A DNA stretch of 64,000 nucleotides from Janthinobacterium sp. (lineage in GTDB: Bacteria > Pseudomonadota > Gammaproteobacteria > Burkholderiales > Burkholderiaceae_D), in contig PKWL01000098.1 in NCBI GenBank assembly GCA_003133225.1, forward strand, positions 26,119 through 90,118. Direction: 5' to 3'. How positions within the stretch are numbered: position 1 is the stretch's first letter; the number at the start of each line of letters is the position of its first letter. The position numbers and the translations under genes were made by a program. This document shows positions 37,227 through 47,760 of the stretch, one piece after another. The notes below the pieces were generated by a model, which was not told the DNA's origin, did no database searches, and saw nothing but the letters and a program-made list of their open reading frames with translations.

Positions 37227-39308
37227 CTAAGCTATTCCCCATCCCTCGGCACAATGCCAATAGCCATGCGGATCGCCGCCCTGCCGTTTCCCGTAGAATT
37301 CCAAACGGCGTCGCACGCACTCTTCTCCCCATTGCGCAGCAAGATGCATCGGCCCGCCTTTGAAGGCCGGAAAGCCGTAGCCGTGGACCCATACCACGTC
37401 GATATCGCCGGCACGGTAGGCGATCCCTTCATCGAGGATCTTTTTACCTTCGTTCATTAGCGGATACATGCAGCGCTCCACAATTTCCTCGTCCGTAATG
37501 ACGGTGCGCCGGGGGATCCGGTGCTGGACGGCCAGCTCGCGTGCGATTTGTGTGACGCGCTCGTCCGGGACGGGCGTGCGGCCTTCATAGCGGTAGTACC
37601 CGACCCCGTTTTTTTGGCCGTGCCGGCTCATCTCGTACAATTTGCGCACGACCGCGCGGTATGACGCATCGTCGGCATAAAAGCCCTCTTTCTGCCGTTC
37701 AAGCACCACTTTGGCTGCCACATCGACGCCCGCCATGTCGATCATGCGGCACGGCCCCATCGCGAATCCGATTGCCTCGATTGCGGCGTCGATCTGCGCC
37801 GGTTCCGCTCCTTCCATCAACAGCTGCTCGGTCTCACGCAAATAGCCTTCCAACATGCGGTTGCCGATGAAGCCGTAGCAAACTCCCGACACCACGGCCA
37901 CCTTGCCGATTTGTTTCGCCAGCGCCATGACGGTTGCCAACACTTGAGGATCGGTGCGTGTCCCGCGCACCACTTCGAGCAGTTTCATCACGTTGGCAGG
38001 ACTGAAGAAATGCATGCCAAGCACATCGCCCGGCCGCCCTGTCGCCTCGGCCAATGCATTCACATCGAGCGTCGAGGTGTTGCTGGCGATGATTGCGCCG
38101 GGCTTGCAAATGACACCCAAACGAGTGCAAATGGCTTTCTTGATCTCCAGGCTTTCAAACGCCGCTTCGATCACCAGATCGCATGAAGTGACGTCCTCAT
38201 CTCGCAGCGTCCCCTTGATCAGCCCCATGTTTTTTTCGACGCGATCGACCGGGATGCGGCCTTTGGCGGCGGAAGCAGCGTAATTCTTGCGAATAATCTC
38301 AAGCCCATGATCGAGCGCTTGCTGCGACACCTCCACTAGCGTCACCGGGATGCCGACATTAACAAAATTCATCGCGATGCCGCCACCCATCGTACCGGCA
38401 CCAATAATCCCCACGTGACGGATCGGCCGCAATGCGCTGCCGGACGGCAAACCGGGAATGCGCGCCGCGGCGCGTTCCGCGAAGAACACATGGCGCAGCG
38501 CCCGGGATTCGTCGGAATCCTTACAGCATTTGAACGCCATGCGCTCCAGCTGTAGGCCGTCAGCAAATGAAAGCGTGGCCGCCGCTTCCACGCGATCAAC
38601 GATCTTGCGCGCTGCCCGTCCACCTTTTTCATCTGCGGGCAGCTTGCGCCGGTAATCGTCGAATACTCCGGGTGGCATACTGGCCGTGTCTAGCGGCAAT
38701 CGGCAGATGATGCGCAGCGACGACCGCTCACGGCGCACAAGCTGTTCCGCCAGCGCGAGCGCTCGCGGCAACAGAGCCTCTTGCACCACCTGATCCAGTA
38801 ATCCGGATTGCAGCGCCGCGGCGGCGTCGACCGGTGAACCTGAGGTCATCATCTCCAGTGCCTTGACCACACCCACTAGCCGCGGCATACGCTGCGTTCC
38901 GCCGGAGCCCGGCAGCAGGCCCAGCCTGACTTCAGGCAGGCCGAGTGTGGTACCCGCCAACGCAATTCGATAGTGACAAGCCAGCGCCAGTTCGAGCCCA
39001 CCGCCGAGTACGGCTCCGTGCAGGGCAGCAATCACCGGCCGATCAAACGCTTCGATGGCTTCGTGCACTTGGTTCGGATCCGGTGCCGGCAAGTTCTCCA
39101 AATCGAACTCGGCAATATCGGAGCCCGCCATGAAGTTATTTCCCGCGCCATACAGGATGACCGCGCCGATCGTGCGATTCGCCGCCACCGTTGCGAAGCA
39201 TTGGACCAAGCCGGCGCGCACCGCCTGCGATGACGCGTTGACCGGCGGGTGATCGATGCAAATCATCGCAATCGAACCGGACTGAGTCAGGGATACTGGT
39301 GAATTCAT
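37227..39308 (-). CDS. Enoyl-CoA hydratase / 3-hydroxyacyl-CoA dehydrogenase, FadB/FadJ-like
   Basis: 693 residues from ATG 39308 ([11 protein letters not shown]). The N-terminal crotonase domain (about 1-190) has [10 protein letters not shown] and [20 protein letters not shown]. The NAD-binding domain begins at [18 protein letters not shown] (about 300). The C-terminal dehydrogenase domains include [14 protein letters not shown] and [17 protein letters not shown]. It hydrates enoyl-CoA and oxidises the 3-hydroxyacyl-CoA. Between an acyl-CoA dehydrogenase gene and a thiolase gene, so the spiral is complete. The weak ribosome site leaves the start open by 12 codons. Confidence 0.92.
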   Translation of the reverse strand: MNSPVSLTQSGSIAMICIDHPPVNASSQAVRAGLVQCFATVAANRTIGAVILYGAGNNFMAGSDIAEFDLENLPAPDPNQVHEAIEAFDRPVIAALHGAVLGGGLELALACHYRIALAGTTLGLPEVRLGLLPGSGGTQRMPRLVGVVKALEMMTSGSPVDAAAALQSGLLDQVVQEALLPRALALAEQLVRRERSSLRIICRLPLDTASMPPGVFDDYRRKLPADEKGGRAARKIVDRVEAAATLSFADGLQLERMAFKCCKDSDESRALRHVFFAERAAARIPGLPSGSALRPIRHVGIIGAGTMGGGIAMNFVNVGIPVTLVEVSQQALDHGLEIIRKNYAASAAKGRIPVDRVEKNMGLIKGTLRDEDVTSCDLVIEAAFESLEIKKAICTRLGVICKPGAIIASNTSTLDVNALAEATGRPGDVLGMHFFSPANVMKLLEVVRGTRTDPQVLATVMALAKQIGKVAVVSGVCYGFIGNRMLEGYLRETEQLLMEGAEPAQIDAAIEAIGFAMGPCRMIDMAGVDVAAKVVLERQKEGFYADDASYRAVVRKLYEMSRHGQKNGVGYYRYEGRTPVPDERVTQIARELAVQHRIPRRTVITDEEIVERCMYPLMNEGKKILDEGIAYRAGDIDVVWVHGYGFPAFKGGPMHLAAQWGEECVRRRLEFYGKRQGGDPHGYWHCAEGWGIA

Positions 39309-39375
39309 GTACATGTCCATTAAAAAGCGCACCGTACGGTGCATGAAGCGGTTTCAGGTATTGCATCGGTGCCTC

Positions 39376-41238
39376 TTACAGCCAAGCGTCCTGCATTTCC
39401 GCGCAAGTCATGTCGCGCGCGGCGACGACCGCCAGCCAAGCGCCGGTTTTCGGTACTTCATATCGGAAGAAATAGCGTGCCGCCTGCAGCAATCCACGAT
39501 GGAACGATTCGTCGTGTCTGCCTTCGTCTGCAAGACGCCGTGCTGCCGTATGCGCCACCTCCAGCCAGATCCACGCCAACACAATGTGCCCAAACGCTTG
39601 CAGGTAAAGCGATGCATTCGCCAACGCGGGTTCGCCTTCGCCGCCCGATGTCGCCGCCTCGGTCGTTTGTAGTAGCGCGGCCAGCGCCACCTCTAGCGCC
39701 GCCGCATATTCGCCGAGTAGCGCATCGGCGCCGACTTGCGCAATGGTGGCTTGCACGCGCGCGGTCCACAGCTTCAGCGCACGGCCTTGGCTTGCGCGCA
39801 CCTTGCGGCCGAGCAGATCCAGTCCCTGGATACCATGCGTGCCCTCATGGATCATGTTCAATCGGTTGTCGCGCCAGAATTGTTCCACCGAGAAGTCGCG
39901 CGTATACCCGTAACCGCCGTGCACCTGGATTGCAAGATGATTCGCTTCGAGGCACCATTCGCTGGGCCAGCTTTTGGCAACAGGGGTTAGCAAATCGAGC
40001 AGAAGCGCCGCTTCCTGCGCCGACTCGGGCGCGCCGGTGCGCTTATCATCGACCAGACGCGCGCAATACAAGCAGAGCGCGGCCGCGCCTTCGCAATATG
40101 CCTTTTGCGCCAGCAGCATTCGGCGCACATCGGCATGGTCAACGATGGGAACCTGTGGCGCGCCGACATCCTTTCCATTCGACCCCGCCAAGCGTCCTTG
40201 CGGCCGACTGCGCGCATAACCCACCGAAGCCTCGTATCCGGCCAAGCCGAGCATCGCCGCGCCCATGCCGACATTGATGCGGGCTTCATTCATCATGTGA
40301 AACATCAGCTGCAAGCCTTGCCCCGGCTCGCCCATCAGGTAACCGATGGCGCCGGCGCCACGTCCGTCCAGCCCGCCCGGGCACCGCACTGGGAATTTGC
40401 CCTCGCCGAAGTTGAGCAAGGTATTGATGGTGGCGCGATAACCAAGCTTATGGTTCAGCCCTGCCAACGCCACGTCGTTGCGCTCGCCAGTGATGCGTCC
40501 CCTGGCGTTGACCAGATAGCGCGGCACCACGAACAGCGAAATGCCGCGCACCCCAGGCTCTGTCTTGCCATCGCCGCCAGCGATCTTGGCGAGCACGAGG
40601 TGGACGATGTTCTCGCTCAACTCGTGTTCGCCCCCGGAAATCCACATCTTGTTGCCCCGTAGACGAAAACGCGACCCCAGCTCATCGCGCGCAGACTCAT
40701 CGCCGTCGCAGATCGCTTTGGTCAAAATGTCGCCCAGGCTGGAACCGGCCTGCGGCTCGCTCAGGCACATCGTGCCCATGAAGCGCCCCTGCAATTGCGG
40801 CATCGCAAATGCTTCCCGCTGCGCCGCGGTGCCATGCGCCATCAACAAATTTGCGTTTGCGTATGTCAACATCGCGTAGGCACTCAAGCCGATGCTTGCC
40901 TTGGCAAAGAAGCTGTTTGCCGCCATGTCGACCACGTACGGCAATTGCATTCCGCCAACCTCATAATCATGGCCCGCGGCCAACAAGCCAGATTGAGCGT
41001 AAGCACTAGTCGCTTGCGCCGTGGCCGCCGGTAATTTGACGGTCTTGCCGTCGAACCGCGGCTCGTCGATGTCGACCAAGCGATTGAACGGAGCGAACCG
41101 TTCGGTGGCAATGCGCTCGCTGGTATCGAGCACGGCATCGAAGGTTTGGCGCGAATGGTCGGTGAAGCGTTCGCGGCAGACCAGCGAATCGATGTTTAGC
41201 CAGTCGTACATCAGAAAGTCGAGAAGTGCGCGCATCAT
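39376..41238 (-). CDS. Acyl-CoA dehydrogenase
   Basis: 620 residues. Long acyl-CoA dehydrogenase with GTMCLSEPQAGSSLGDIL, WISGGEHELSENIVHLVLA, a Met-rich helix QLMFHMMNEARINVGMGAAM, and catalytic Glu in LNMIHEGTHGIQGLDLLGRK. Paralogous to 33024-34826 but with clear differences, so the two probably differ in chain or ring substrate. It starts 84 bp after the SDR stop; that short spacer contains a 7-bp tandem repeat that might vary in length. Confidence 0.9.
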   Translation of the reverse strand: MMRALLDFLMYDWLNIDSLVCRERFTDHSRQTFDAVLDTSERIATERFAPFNRLVDIDEPRFDGKTVKLPAATAQATSAYAQSGLLAAGHDYEVGGMQLPYVVDMAANSFFAKASIGLSAYAMLTYANANLLMAHGTAAQREAFAMPQLQGRFMGTMCLSEPQAGSSLGDILTKAICDGDESARDELGSRFRLRGNKMWISGGEHELSENIVHLVLAKIAGGDGKTEPGVRGISLFVVPRYLVNARGRITGERNDVALAGLNHKLGYRATINTLLNFGEGKFPVRCPGGLDGRGAGAIGYLMGEPGQGLQLMFHMMNEARINVGMGAAMLGLAGYEASVGYARSRPQGRLAGSNGKDVGAPQVPIVDHADVRRMLLAQKAYCEGAAALCLYCARLVDDKRTGAPESAQEAALLLDLLTPVAKSWPSEWCLEANHLAIQVHGGYGYTRDFSVEQFWRDNRLNMIHEGTHGIQGLDLLGRKVRASQGRALKLWTARVQATIAQVGADALLGEYAAALEVALAALLQTTEAATSGGEGEPALANASLYLQAFGHIVLAWIWLEVAHTAARRLADEGRHDESFHRGLLQAARYFFRYEVPKTGAWLAVVAARDMTCAEMQDAWL

Positions 41239-41258
41239 TTTGATTTGACCTGCGAAAT

Positions 41259-41294
41259 GGAAAATTGGAAATTGGAAATTGGAAATTGGAAAAA
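41259..41294. repeat. 7-bp tandem repeat (GGAAATT)n
   Basis: About four and a half units of GGAAATT (GGAAAATT then GGAAATT copies) fill the gap between the SDR stop and the acyl-CoA dehydrogenase start. Repeats this short can change copy number by slippage; the unit is not a multiple of 3 but lies outside the coding frames. Confidence 0.85.
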
Positions 41295-41322
41295 CCCCTC
41301 TGCGCGATGCCGATCCACCGGT

Positions 41323-42123
41323 TCAGAGGGAGTTGACGAGTTGGCCGCCGTCGACCGCCAGAACCGCACCAGTGATATAGCGTCCAGCATCCGACGCCAG
41401 CAGCAACGCCGCGCCGTCCAAGTCGTCGGGCTGGCCGAAGCGTCGCTGCGGAATACGCTTGACAAGTGCTTCGCTAAAGCCGCGTTCAACGAAGCTTTGG
41501 TGCATGTCGGTCTCGATATTGCCAGGGCAAAGTGCGTTGACGCGGATGCCATGGCCCGCCAGTTCGAATGCCATCACTTTGGTCAGATGTATCAATCCGG
41601 CCTTGGACGCGCCGTAGCTTGACAAATACCCGCCGGGGCGCAGCCCGGCGGTGGAAGCGACATTGATAATCGAGCCGCCGCCAATTTTTTGCATGCCGCG
41701 CGCTGCGCGCTGCGCAACAAAAAATGCGCCGCGCAGGTTTGTGTCGAAAACGCTCGCAACCTCTTCATATGTCTGCTGCAAGAACGGCTTGGTGAGGATG
41801 ATCCCGGCACAATTGATCAAGATGTCAGGCGCCGCACCAAGTGAACGCTCCACAGCGTCGAACGCAGGGTCAATGGTCGCGAGATCGGCAACGTCAAGGG
41901 CCACTCCAACCGCTTGATGCCCGGCTTCCCGCAACGCCAAAGCGTCCGCAGCAATCTTGTCTTTGCGCCGAGCCGCAAGTGCAACCGCCGCACCCGCATG
42001 GGCCAACACACGGGCCAGACGCAGTCCAATCCCGCTGGAGGCGCCCGTGACCATCGCGATTCGCCCGCGGAGCGAAAACGCCGCAGTTAAGCTATCGGTG
42101 GCGCCGGTATTTCGATCATCCAT
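41323..42123 (-). CDS. Short-chain dehydrogenase/reductase
   Basis: 266 residues. Classical SDR: cofactor motif MVTGASSGIGLRLARV near residue 20, NCAGIILTKPF, and catalytic Ser/Tyr/Lys in ASTAGLRPGGYLSSYGASKAG. It oxidises or reduces a hydroxyl/keto group with NAD(P)H, in this operon possibly a 3-hydroxyacyl-CoA or a side-chain alcohol. First gene of the beta-oxidation operon; promoter expected at 42124-42337, where no clear motif was seen. Confidence 0.9.
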   Translation of the reverse strand: MDDRNTGATDSLTAAFSLRGRIAMVTGASSGIGLRLARVLAHAGAAVALAARRKDKIAADALALREAGHQAVGVALDVADLATIDPAFDAVERSLGAAPDILINCAGIILTKPFLQQTYEEVASVFDTNLRGAFFVAQRAARGMQKIGGGSIINVASTAGLRPGGYLSSYGASKAGLIHLTKVMAFELAGHGIRVNALCPGNIETDMHQSFVERGFSEALVKRIPQRRFGQPDDLDGAALLLASDAGRYITGAVLAVDGGQLVNSL

Positions 42124-42337
42124 TCAACCCCCCTTCATCTGTCGAATCTTTATTTTCGCGAAAACCTGCATGAGCGGCGCACCGCCTTGACCTATTAAGG
42201 GATCGCATCGGCAAGGGGCGCATCGCTTCGAAGCCCGACGGCAAAATGCCTTGCTTAACCGACGCAATTTCATATTTAAAGACCGAGCACTCGCTCTGTT
42301 TTGTGATATTACTGTGGCCTAGATGCAAGGAATCTGG

Positions 42338-42583
42338 TCACGATAGCCCGGAATCAGAGGTCATGATGGTCTGGAATACCCAGTCACGGTGGATCCGGGA
42401 TACCCATCCTGATTGACCAAAGGACGCAGTAAGCCGACGTTCTTTTGCCATGTGGCACTTTTGCGCGGCAATGACGCCCTCGTGGTGTGTTGGGTCCAGT
42501 TCGTGCAATTGAAATCCAATGAACCCTCCGTCAAACGCAACGGCTGTACAGTTTGGCACAACAAATTTATTTGATTTTCCCAT
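42338..42583 (-). CDS. Small hypothetical protein
   Basis: 81 residues from ATG 42583 (MGKSNKFVVPNCTAVAFDGG), with AAAGGGA about 11 nt upstream. No recognised domain. It is isolated between the SDR gene and the CBS gene; composition is plausible for a protein but not decisive. Confidence 0.35.
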   Translation of the reverse strand: MGKSNKFVVPNCTAVAFDGGFIGFQLHELDPTHHEGVIAAQKCHMAKERRLTASFGQSGWVSRIHRDWVFQTIMTSDSGLS

Positions 42584-42959
42584 AATAATGAGTCCCTTTA
42601 ACTTGTCGAAAGATGATTGAATGCTCGTGCGGTCTGGATTGCACCGCTACCGCGGCGTATCGGCGACAGTTTCGGCTACATTAGGGCTCTTGCCCTACCA
42701 TGCGATCCCCCATCAACCTACATGTAAAATCTGGTGACCACGCTCGTATTGCACCAGGCTATTTGGGCGCTGCGGCAGGGTCTTCGCGTAACCTTATTTT
42801 GCCAGTGCCAAGCCGTTAGCGATTGCAACTTTTTAAAATAGCCTCGCGCCCGATCTTATTTGCGGGTATTTTTGTTTCGGGGATATTCCATCGACCTAGC
42901 CGGCTGTCGGGCTTACATCGCTAGCTCAAAACAGGCTCTAGCCGATAACCGTTCCAGTT
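42584..42959. other. Intergenic region, nothing recognised
   Basis: About 375 bp between the small ORF and the 3' end of the CBS gene. No gene, repeat or RNA structure that I can support. Confidence 0.4.
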
Positions 42960-43532
42960 TCAGCAAAAGTTGTGTTCGATTTCTGGTTGACTGGACGCAA
43001 CATTGAGTTGACGCGCGATCTGTGTTGCAGAAAAGATTCCCCGCACTACATGCTTCCCACCAGTCGCCTGACTGACCACCAATGCATGTTGACGGCGAGA
43101 ATGCTTCAATGTCTCCAGTACGTCGCCCACTCTGGCATTCAACACTGCTTGAAGGTCAATGACTTCCAGCCGATTCGCTGGAGTCATGACATCGTGCACG
43201 AGGATCTCGACATGGTGAATGCGCCGCTCGTGCGTAATCTGCATAGGTTTCTCTCCCAGTATATCGGTGGATGTGACGATACCAATAACATGACGATCGT
43301 CATCGACGACAATCAATGTGCGCACACCGTGGGAGATCATTTGCTGATTGGCATCATCGATAAGGGCATCGAAAGCAATAGTTACTGCTGCAATACGGTG
43401 CAAGTCAGTCATGACTTCAACGGCCGGTGAGTTGGCACTGACAAGTGGCGCAATGGTCAGATTTGGCAAATAGTAAGCATCCTCTGATTTAAGCCTCAAC
43501 TGCGGCATAGCTCGGTAGAATTGGCTTTCCAT
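42960..43532 (-). CDS. CBS-domain protein
   Basis: 190 residues from ATG 43532, with AAGGAA upstream. Two CBS motifs: residues about 45-95 (ALIDDANQQMISHGVRTLIV then HVIGIVTSTDILGEKP) and about 110-180 (VHDVMTPANRLEVID, then GDVLETLKHSRRQHALVV). CBS pairs bind adenosyl nucleotides and regulate other proteins. It has no fused effector domain, so it acts alone or by partner binding. Upstream lie chemoreceptor and IS5 fragments and one copy of the repeated promoter module, about 670 bp away, which could transcribe it. Confidence 0.85.
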   Translation of the reverse strand: MESQFYRAMPQLRLKSEDAYYLPNLTIAPLVSANSPAVEVMTDLHRIAAVTIAFDALIDDANQQMISHGVRTLIVVDDDRHVIGIVTSTDILGEKPMQITHERRIHHVEILVHDVMTPANRLEVIDLQAVLNARVGDVLETLKHSRRQHALVVSQATGGKHVVRGIFSATQIARQLNVASSQPEIEHNFC

Positions 43533-43709
43533 AGATTCCTTAATAAAAAGTAAAAAGTTTTGTTGTAGTCACCAATTCAATGCGAACGGTACTTACTTGC
43601 GCAGCCAACAGGATGCACGACGGTATGCGGTAATAACCATGACTTCAATTACCATCCATCGCAAAAGTCCATTGACATTAATTTGGTTAACTTTTCGGTC
43701 CTATTGCCA

Positions 43710-43850
43710 TCAAATTACAGAGCGACCTGCGGTGGCGGCCGTCGCGGAATCCACTTTATCGAGCTTGAATACGTTAACTATTTGCGACAAATATCCGGCT
43801 TGCTCTTGTAGAGATTGCGATGCGGCAGCCGCCTCTTCGACCAACGACCG
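43710..43850 (-). pseudogene. Chemoreceptor C-terminal remnant
   Basis: The minus strand reads SLVEEAAAASQSLQEQAGYL and SQIVNVFKLDKVDS, then a stop: the last helix and tail of a methyl-accepting chemotaxis protein. The sensor, membrane and signalling-tip parts are missing. It lies between the CBS gene and an IS5 fragment. Confidence 0.7.
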
Positions 43851-43854
43851 TCAT

Positions 43855-44045
43855 GTCAAACGCCGGTGACAGCCAACGAGACTGGCATATTCAAACCAGC
43901 GTGCAACAGAGGCGCATCGCATGGCAGCGGATCACGGGATACAACCTGCGCAACTATGTTGAAATTGCCACGCAGCGTTACGAGCGCATTTTCGGGCAAC
44001 ACGATGAAAGCGCGCGCTGCCACAGCAAAAAACAAAGGCATGGAT
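43855..44045 (+). mobile_element. IS5-family transposase, C-terminal fragment
   Basis: The plus strand reads RRIAWQRITGYNLRNYVEIA and TQRYERIFGQH, matching the end of IS5-type transposases (W-x(2)-x-T-G-Y-x-R-R-x-LVE-x-A). It abuts the chemoreceptor remnant, which it probably truncated. Confidence 0.6.
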
Positions 44046-44050
44046 CAGAA

Positions 44051-44395
44051 CGGAGGTTGGTCTGCTCATTTCTATCGTCAAACAGATGAGTTTGTGACGC
44101 TTCAACATTAGGCCGCCACTGCTTTGCTTCCTCATTGGAATTCATGCTTCACACCCCACCATACAAATTCCATTCAACGGAATACAATTCCATTTGTTCT
44201 TTATTATATAGGTCTTCATAATTACGGCAAGGTAAATTTGTGCTGCGCCCCAGCAGTGACGTTATTGAGGCTGCCAACTCAGCGGCAATACAATGCAGTA
44301 GCGCCAACAGCGTGGGTTCAAAAGGGGCTTTTTGGGGTGACACGGACGAAGACCTCGGCAAATTCATTTACAGTTTTTTTGGCCACTCGCATAGG
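44051..44395. repeat. Long direct repeat, copy 1
   Basis: About 345 bp closely similar (estimated 85% by eye) and in the same orientation as 63402-63745. Both copies include GTCAAACAGATGAGTTTGTG, the promoter-operator module, and a tail ending in TTTTTTGGCCACTC. The pair brackets the 44.4-63.4 kb segment. The repeat carries no intact gene. Confidence 0.85.
44165..44230 (-). promoter_or_regulatory. Promoter-operator module, copy 1
   Basis: Minus-strand -35 TTGCCG (44230-44225), 16-nt spacer, -10 TATAAT (44208-44203), then TGGAAT, ATTCCG and TGGAAT half-sites between 44196 and 44165 around the expected start of transcription. Same design as 57690-57753 and 63514-63578. It points toward the CBS gene across IS and chemoreceptor debris. 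Confidence 0.65.
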
Positions 44396-44429
44396 TAACG
44401 GTAGCGTAATGCGTGAGGCCTTTTTCGAT

Positions 44430-45610
44430 GCGGTCTTCTCCCTTGATCATCATGTGGCGAGTTTGCGTGCAAGTGTCTGGTGGTGATTAATCCGCCGCGG
44501 CGTGCAGCCATCCGCCGGTAGAAGCCGCCTAGGGCGATTTTTTGCTTCGCACGAGGCTTTTGCGCCAGCATGCGAAAAGTCGTCCTGATTGGTTGCACCT
44601 GCGCTTGACGCGTCCCTTGTGTCGTTGTTGCCAGGCGCGAGATCCATCCGATGCGCCAATATGACCGGTCACGATCGGCCGAAATACCCACATCCAGGCG
44701 GTGAAGTGTTTGTCGCATGGCCAGATGCCTAGATTGGTGCCCACTTCGCCGATTAATTGCAGTACGTCATAATGCGTCAGTGTTGGTCGCTGCGTCAGAT
44801 CCTGTCCGCCGGACATTTGCGCCAGGATCTCGCGCAGTTTGGCGATATCCGGTGCGTTGACGCCGCCGCGCTTGGTGGTTTTAGATAGTGGCGGCCGCGT
44901 TTCGTCATACGGTGGTGGGACAGCGGCGATGCGCTTGTCGCGATTGGCGATAAGTTTCTGATGGTGGTCCCAAGATTGTAATGCCTGATTTAGGGCGAAG
45001 ACATGTTCGTTGGACCAGGAGCCACATGATGCCTCGATCGCGGCCAGCTTTTTCCTGCTCCGGATTTGCACGTCGCATAGCTCCAGCAAGGTTTGTCAGC
45101 GAGGAAAATGACATCATGTAGTTTGATGTCCGTGCACTCCAAAGCTTTTTGCATTAATTGCACGCAGCCGGCCGCCGTGGCCACGTGATCGGCAGTAGGC
45201 CGTGAATGTGCAGCGTGGCGCCCCACGGGCAGTCGGCCATGTCGGTCTTCCTGCCCGGCAGGTTGCGAGTTTGTCGCCCATTGACCATGCGTACTTCTAG
45301 ATGTGCTGCTTCCAGCACGCCGTCTAAGGGCAGCCAGTAGATGCCGGTTGCCTCCATGGCCACTAAATGGACGCGTTGTTCGAGTAGCCAGTCTCGCACC
45401 GTGGCAATTGTGAGGTGACGGTGCCGAATACTTCGGCGCGTCACGTCCGACCGATACATGCATGTGCTCGCAACCCTCGTCCACGAACGCGACAATGTGT
45501 CGAGTACCAGTAATTTTCTTGAAATAATGAACCTCTGCATTGGGTTATTGCAATGCGCGTTCACGGCGGGCCCCGGCCCAGTCACGTTCCAAGAACTATA
45601 AATCTCCCCA
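44430..45610 (-). mobile_element. IS110-family element, frameshifted transposase
   Basis: Upstream part: VAMEATGIYWLPLDGVLEAA, then VRMVNGRQTRNLPGRKTDMA. Downstream part in another frame: FALNQALQSWDHHQKLIAN, TKRGGVNAPDIAKLREIL, HYDVLQLIGEVGTNLGIW and HFTAWMWV. Final part after more shifts: GGFYRRMAARRGGLI. These are the DEDD and Tnp_20 regions of an IS110-type transposase with several frameshifts, so inactive. It sits beside the left copy of the long repeat. Confidence 0.8.
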
Positions 45611-45762
45611 GCGGGAAGCAAAGCTGACCAAAATAATGTGCGAATAATCGTGACCAGAACCAGTGTTCGCTATCCCTTGAGGAATGATAATCAAGAATTC
45701 AGCCCTCGATTTCGTCCGCTCTCTTAACAGAATTACTTCGGGTGAGTGCCGTCCGCGTCAAG

Positions 45763-47406
45763 TCAGGAAATGTGCGCATAACGCGTATCCGTGTTTAATG
45801 CCTGTCGCATCGGCGTAATATTTATTTCCCGATGAGCTACGACACTGTCTACCGGGCTGGATCGTTGTGCCGCGCCCAAAACGAAGACGCTTACTGCCTC
45901 CCTCAGCTTGATTGCCTGACCTTCAAGCGACTGGGCCTCGGCAGCCGCTTCTTCAACCAATGCTGCGTTCTGCTGCGTCACCTCGTCCATCTGGCTGATA
46001 GCATGATTAATATGCTCGATCCCGTGTCTCTGCTCCTCGGATGCCGAGGCGATTTCGCCGATGATGTCTGCCACACGACGCACGGCCTGGCATGCGTCAG
46101 CTGTGGTGCGCCCCACCTCTACCGCCTGGTTTGAACCTTCCTGTATGGTGTGCACCGATTTTTCGATCAGGATCTTGATTTCCTTCGCTGCAGCCGATGA
46201 GCGTTGCGCAAGATTACGCACCTCGGAAGCCACTACTGCAAAACCGCGCCCTTGCTCTCCCGCGCGCGCAGCTTCGACAGCCGCGTTCAAGGCGAGGATA
46301 TTGGTCTGAAAAGCAATGCCTTCGATCAACGCGGTGATCTCCGCTATTTTGCCGGAGCTGACGGCAATCTCGCCCATGGTCTGGACCATGCGGCCCACTA
46401 CCTGCGTCCCTTTATCCGAGACATCCGAAGCGTTCAGCGCCAGCATACTAGCCTGTCGCGCACTATCGGCATTCTGCCTAACCGTGGCAGTCAGCGTCTT
46501 CATGCTGGCGGCAGTTTCTTCGAGCGACGCCGCTTGCTGCTCGGTACGCGAGGAGAGATCCATATTGCCGGCCGCAATCTCTCTGGTCGCCGTCCCGATC
46601 GCCTCGGTACTGGTACGCACGTCCGTAACGATGCTGGATAAATTGTCATTCATGCGCTTCAAAGCACGTAGCAACTGGCTGGTCTCGTCACGCCCATTGG
46701 CCTCGATAGTAGAACTCAAATCGCCGGCGGAAACCGTTCCGGCAACCTTGATCGCGGCGGCAAGTGGTCGTGTGATCGAGCGTATCAAGGTCCAGCAAAT
46801 AACCGTCGCCATGCACACCAACAGCGTGCTCCAGAACATCACCCTTGTCACAATGCGTTCATAGATCGCGTGGCTTCTGTTGTACTCTGCCTGGGCCACA
46901 TCCATCTGCAATTGAACCAGCTGGTCAAGCGCCATCGAGACCGGTTCAAGTGCCGGGAACATATCGTGCGCGACGAAAGCCTGCAAACCTTGCATATCGT
47001 TTTTTTGCAGCAATTTAAGCAACTGACTGATCGCCGCATCGGCACGCTTCATCAGTGGCTCCTCTTGGGCCACGAGTTCCTTTTCACGATCGACCAAAAC
47101 GGTCGCCCGATAGACCCCCCACTCGTTGCCGATGCGCGTTCGCGCACCAGCAATTGACTGGATCGCTTCGGTGGGTGTCATCGTGCTGTCGCGCGCCTTG
47201 TACGCCGCATCCACTATGCTCACCGCGTAGCTAGCCGCCACAGCCTTGAGCTGGCCCAGACAAACGACGCGATCGTTGTAGATGGTTTCGATCGTCGCAT
47301 TGGCCACCTTCAGACGCAACAAGCCAAGGCCTGCAACGACTACGACCAATGTAAGTAGAACCGAGACCAACAGGGTCAGACGAATCTTGATACTGAATTT
47401 ATTCAA
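45763..47406 (-). CDS. Methyl-accepting chemotaxis protein
   Basis: 547 residues. Translation probably starts at TTG 47406 (GGAG 7 nt upstream). TM1 about 9-31, a periplasmic four-helix-bundle domain with MCP-type [14 protein letters not shown] near the start, TM2 about 187-207, HAMP, then the conserved tip [20 protein letters not shown] and a tail without a CheR-docking pentapeptide. It senses a periplasmic ligand and controls CheA. It precedes a porin gene (different unit) and a catabolic island, so its ligand may be an aromatic acid; this is inference. Confidence 0.92.
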   Translation of the reverse strand: MNKFSIKIRLTLLVSVLLTLVVVVAGLGLLRLKVANATIETIYNDRVVCLGQLKAVAASYAVSIVDAAYKARDSTMTPTEAIQSIAGARTRIGNEWGVYRATVLVDREKELVAQEEPLMKRADAAISQLLKLLQKNDMQGLQAFVAHDMFPALEPVSMALDQLVQLQMDVAQAEYNRSHAIYERIVTRVMFWSTLLVCMATVICWTLIRSITRPLAAAIKVAGTVSAGDLSSTIEANGRDETSQLLRALKRMNDNLSSIVTDVRTSTEAIGTATREIAAGNMDLSSRTEQQAASLEETAASMKTLTATVRQNADSARQASMLALNASDVSDKGTQVVGRMVQTMGEIAVSSGKIAEITALIEGIAFQTNILALNAAVEAARAGEQGRGFAVVASEVRNLAQRSSAAAKEIKILIEKSVHTIQEGSNQAVEVGRTTADACQAVRRVADIIGEIASASEEQRHGIEHINHAISQMDEVTQQNAALVEEAAAEAQSLEGQAIKLREAVSVFVLGAAQRSSPVDSVVAHREINITPMRQALNTDTRYAHIS

Positions 47407-47760
47407 TGCAAACTCCGGTAAGACATCGACTTACGCCAAGCTGAATCACATTCGTTCGCAGGCCGGGGACGGCCGCAACGTCATATAGATGCATCGTTAA
47501 TTTGTAGGCCTCGCATGGCACTGCCAGCCGGTTGGACTCCAGCTCCGCATCGGGTGTAACGCACCCGTTGTTTTCCTCTGCCATGTCATGGATATTTCAG
47601 AACCACGCGGGTGTCCGGAGTGGTCGCAATGACAACATTAGTGCCATCGCATTCGGTACACGAAATCATTGCCCAGCACACTGCATGCCTTGCCACCCTC
47701 ACGCGCGATATGTCTGGTGGTGGCAAGGCAGCCAACAACAACTGCCTTGCTTCGTTAACG
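47407..47760. other. Intergenic region with hairpin after porin gene
   Basis: About 350 bp. Just past the porin stop is a 9-bp inverted repeat, GCAAGGCAG / CTGCCTTGC (47723-47750, 10-nt loop). It has no U-run, so it is at best a weak terminator or an mRNA 3'-stabilising stem. Nothing else recognised. Confidence 0.45.
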
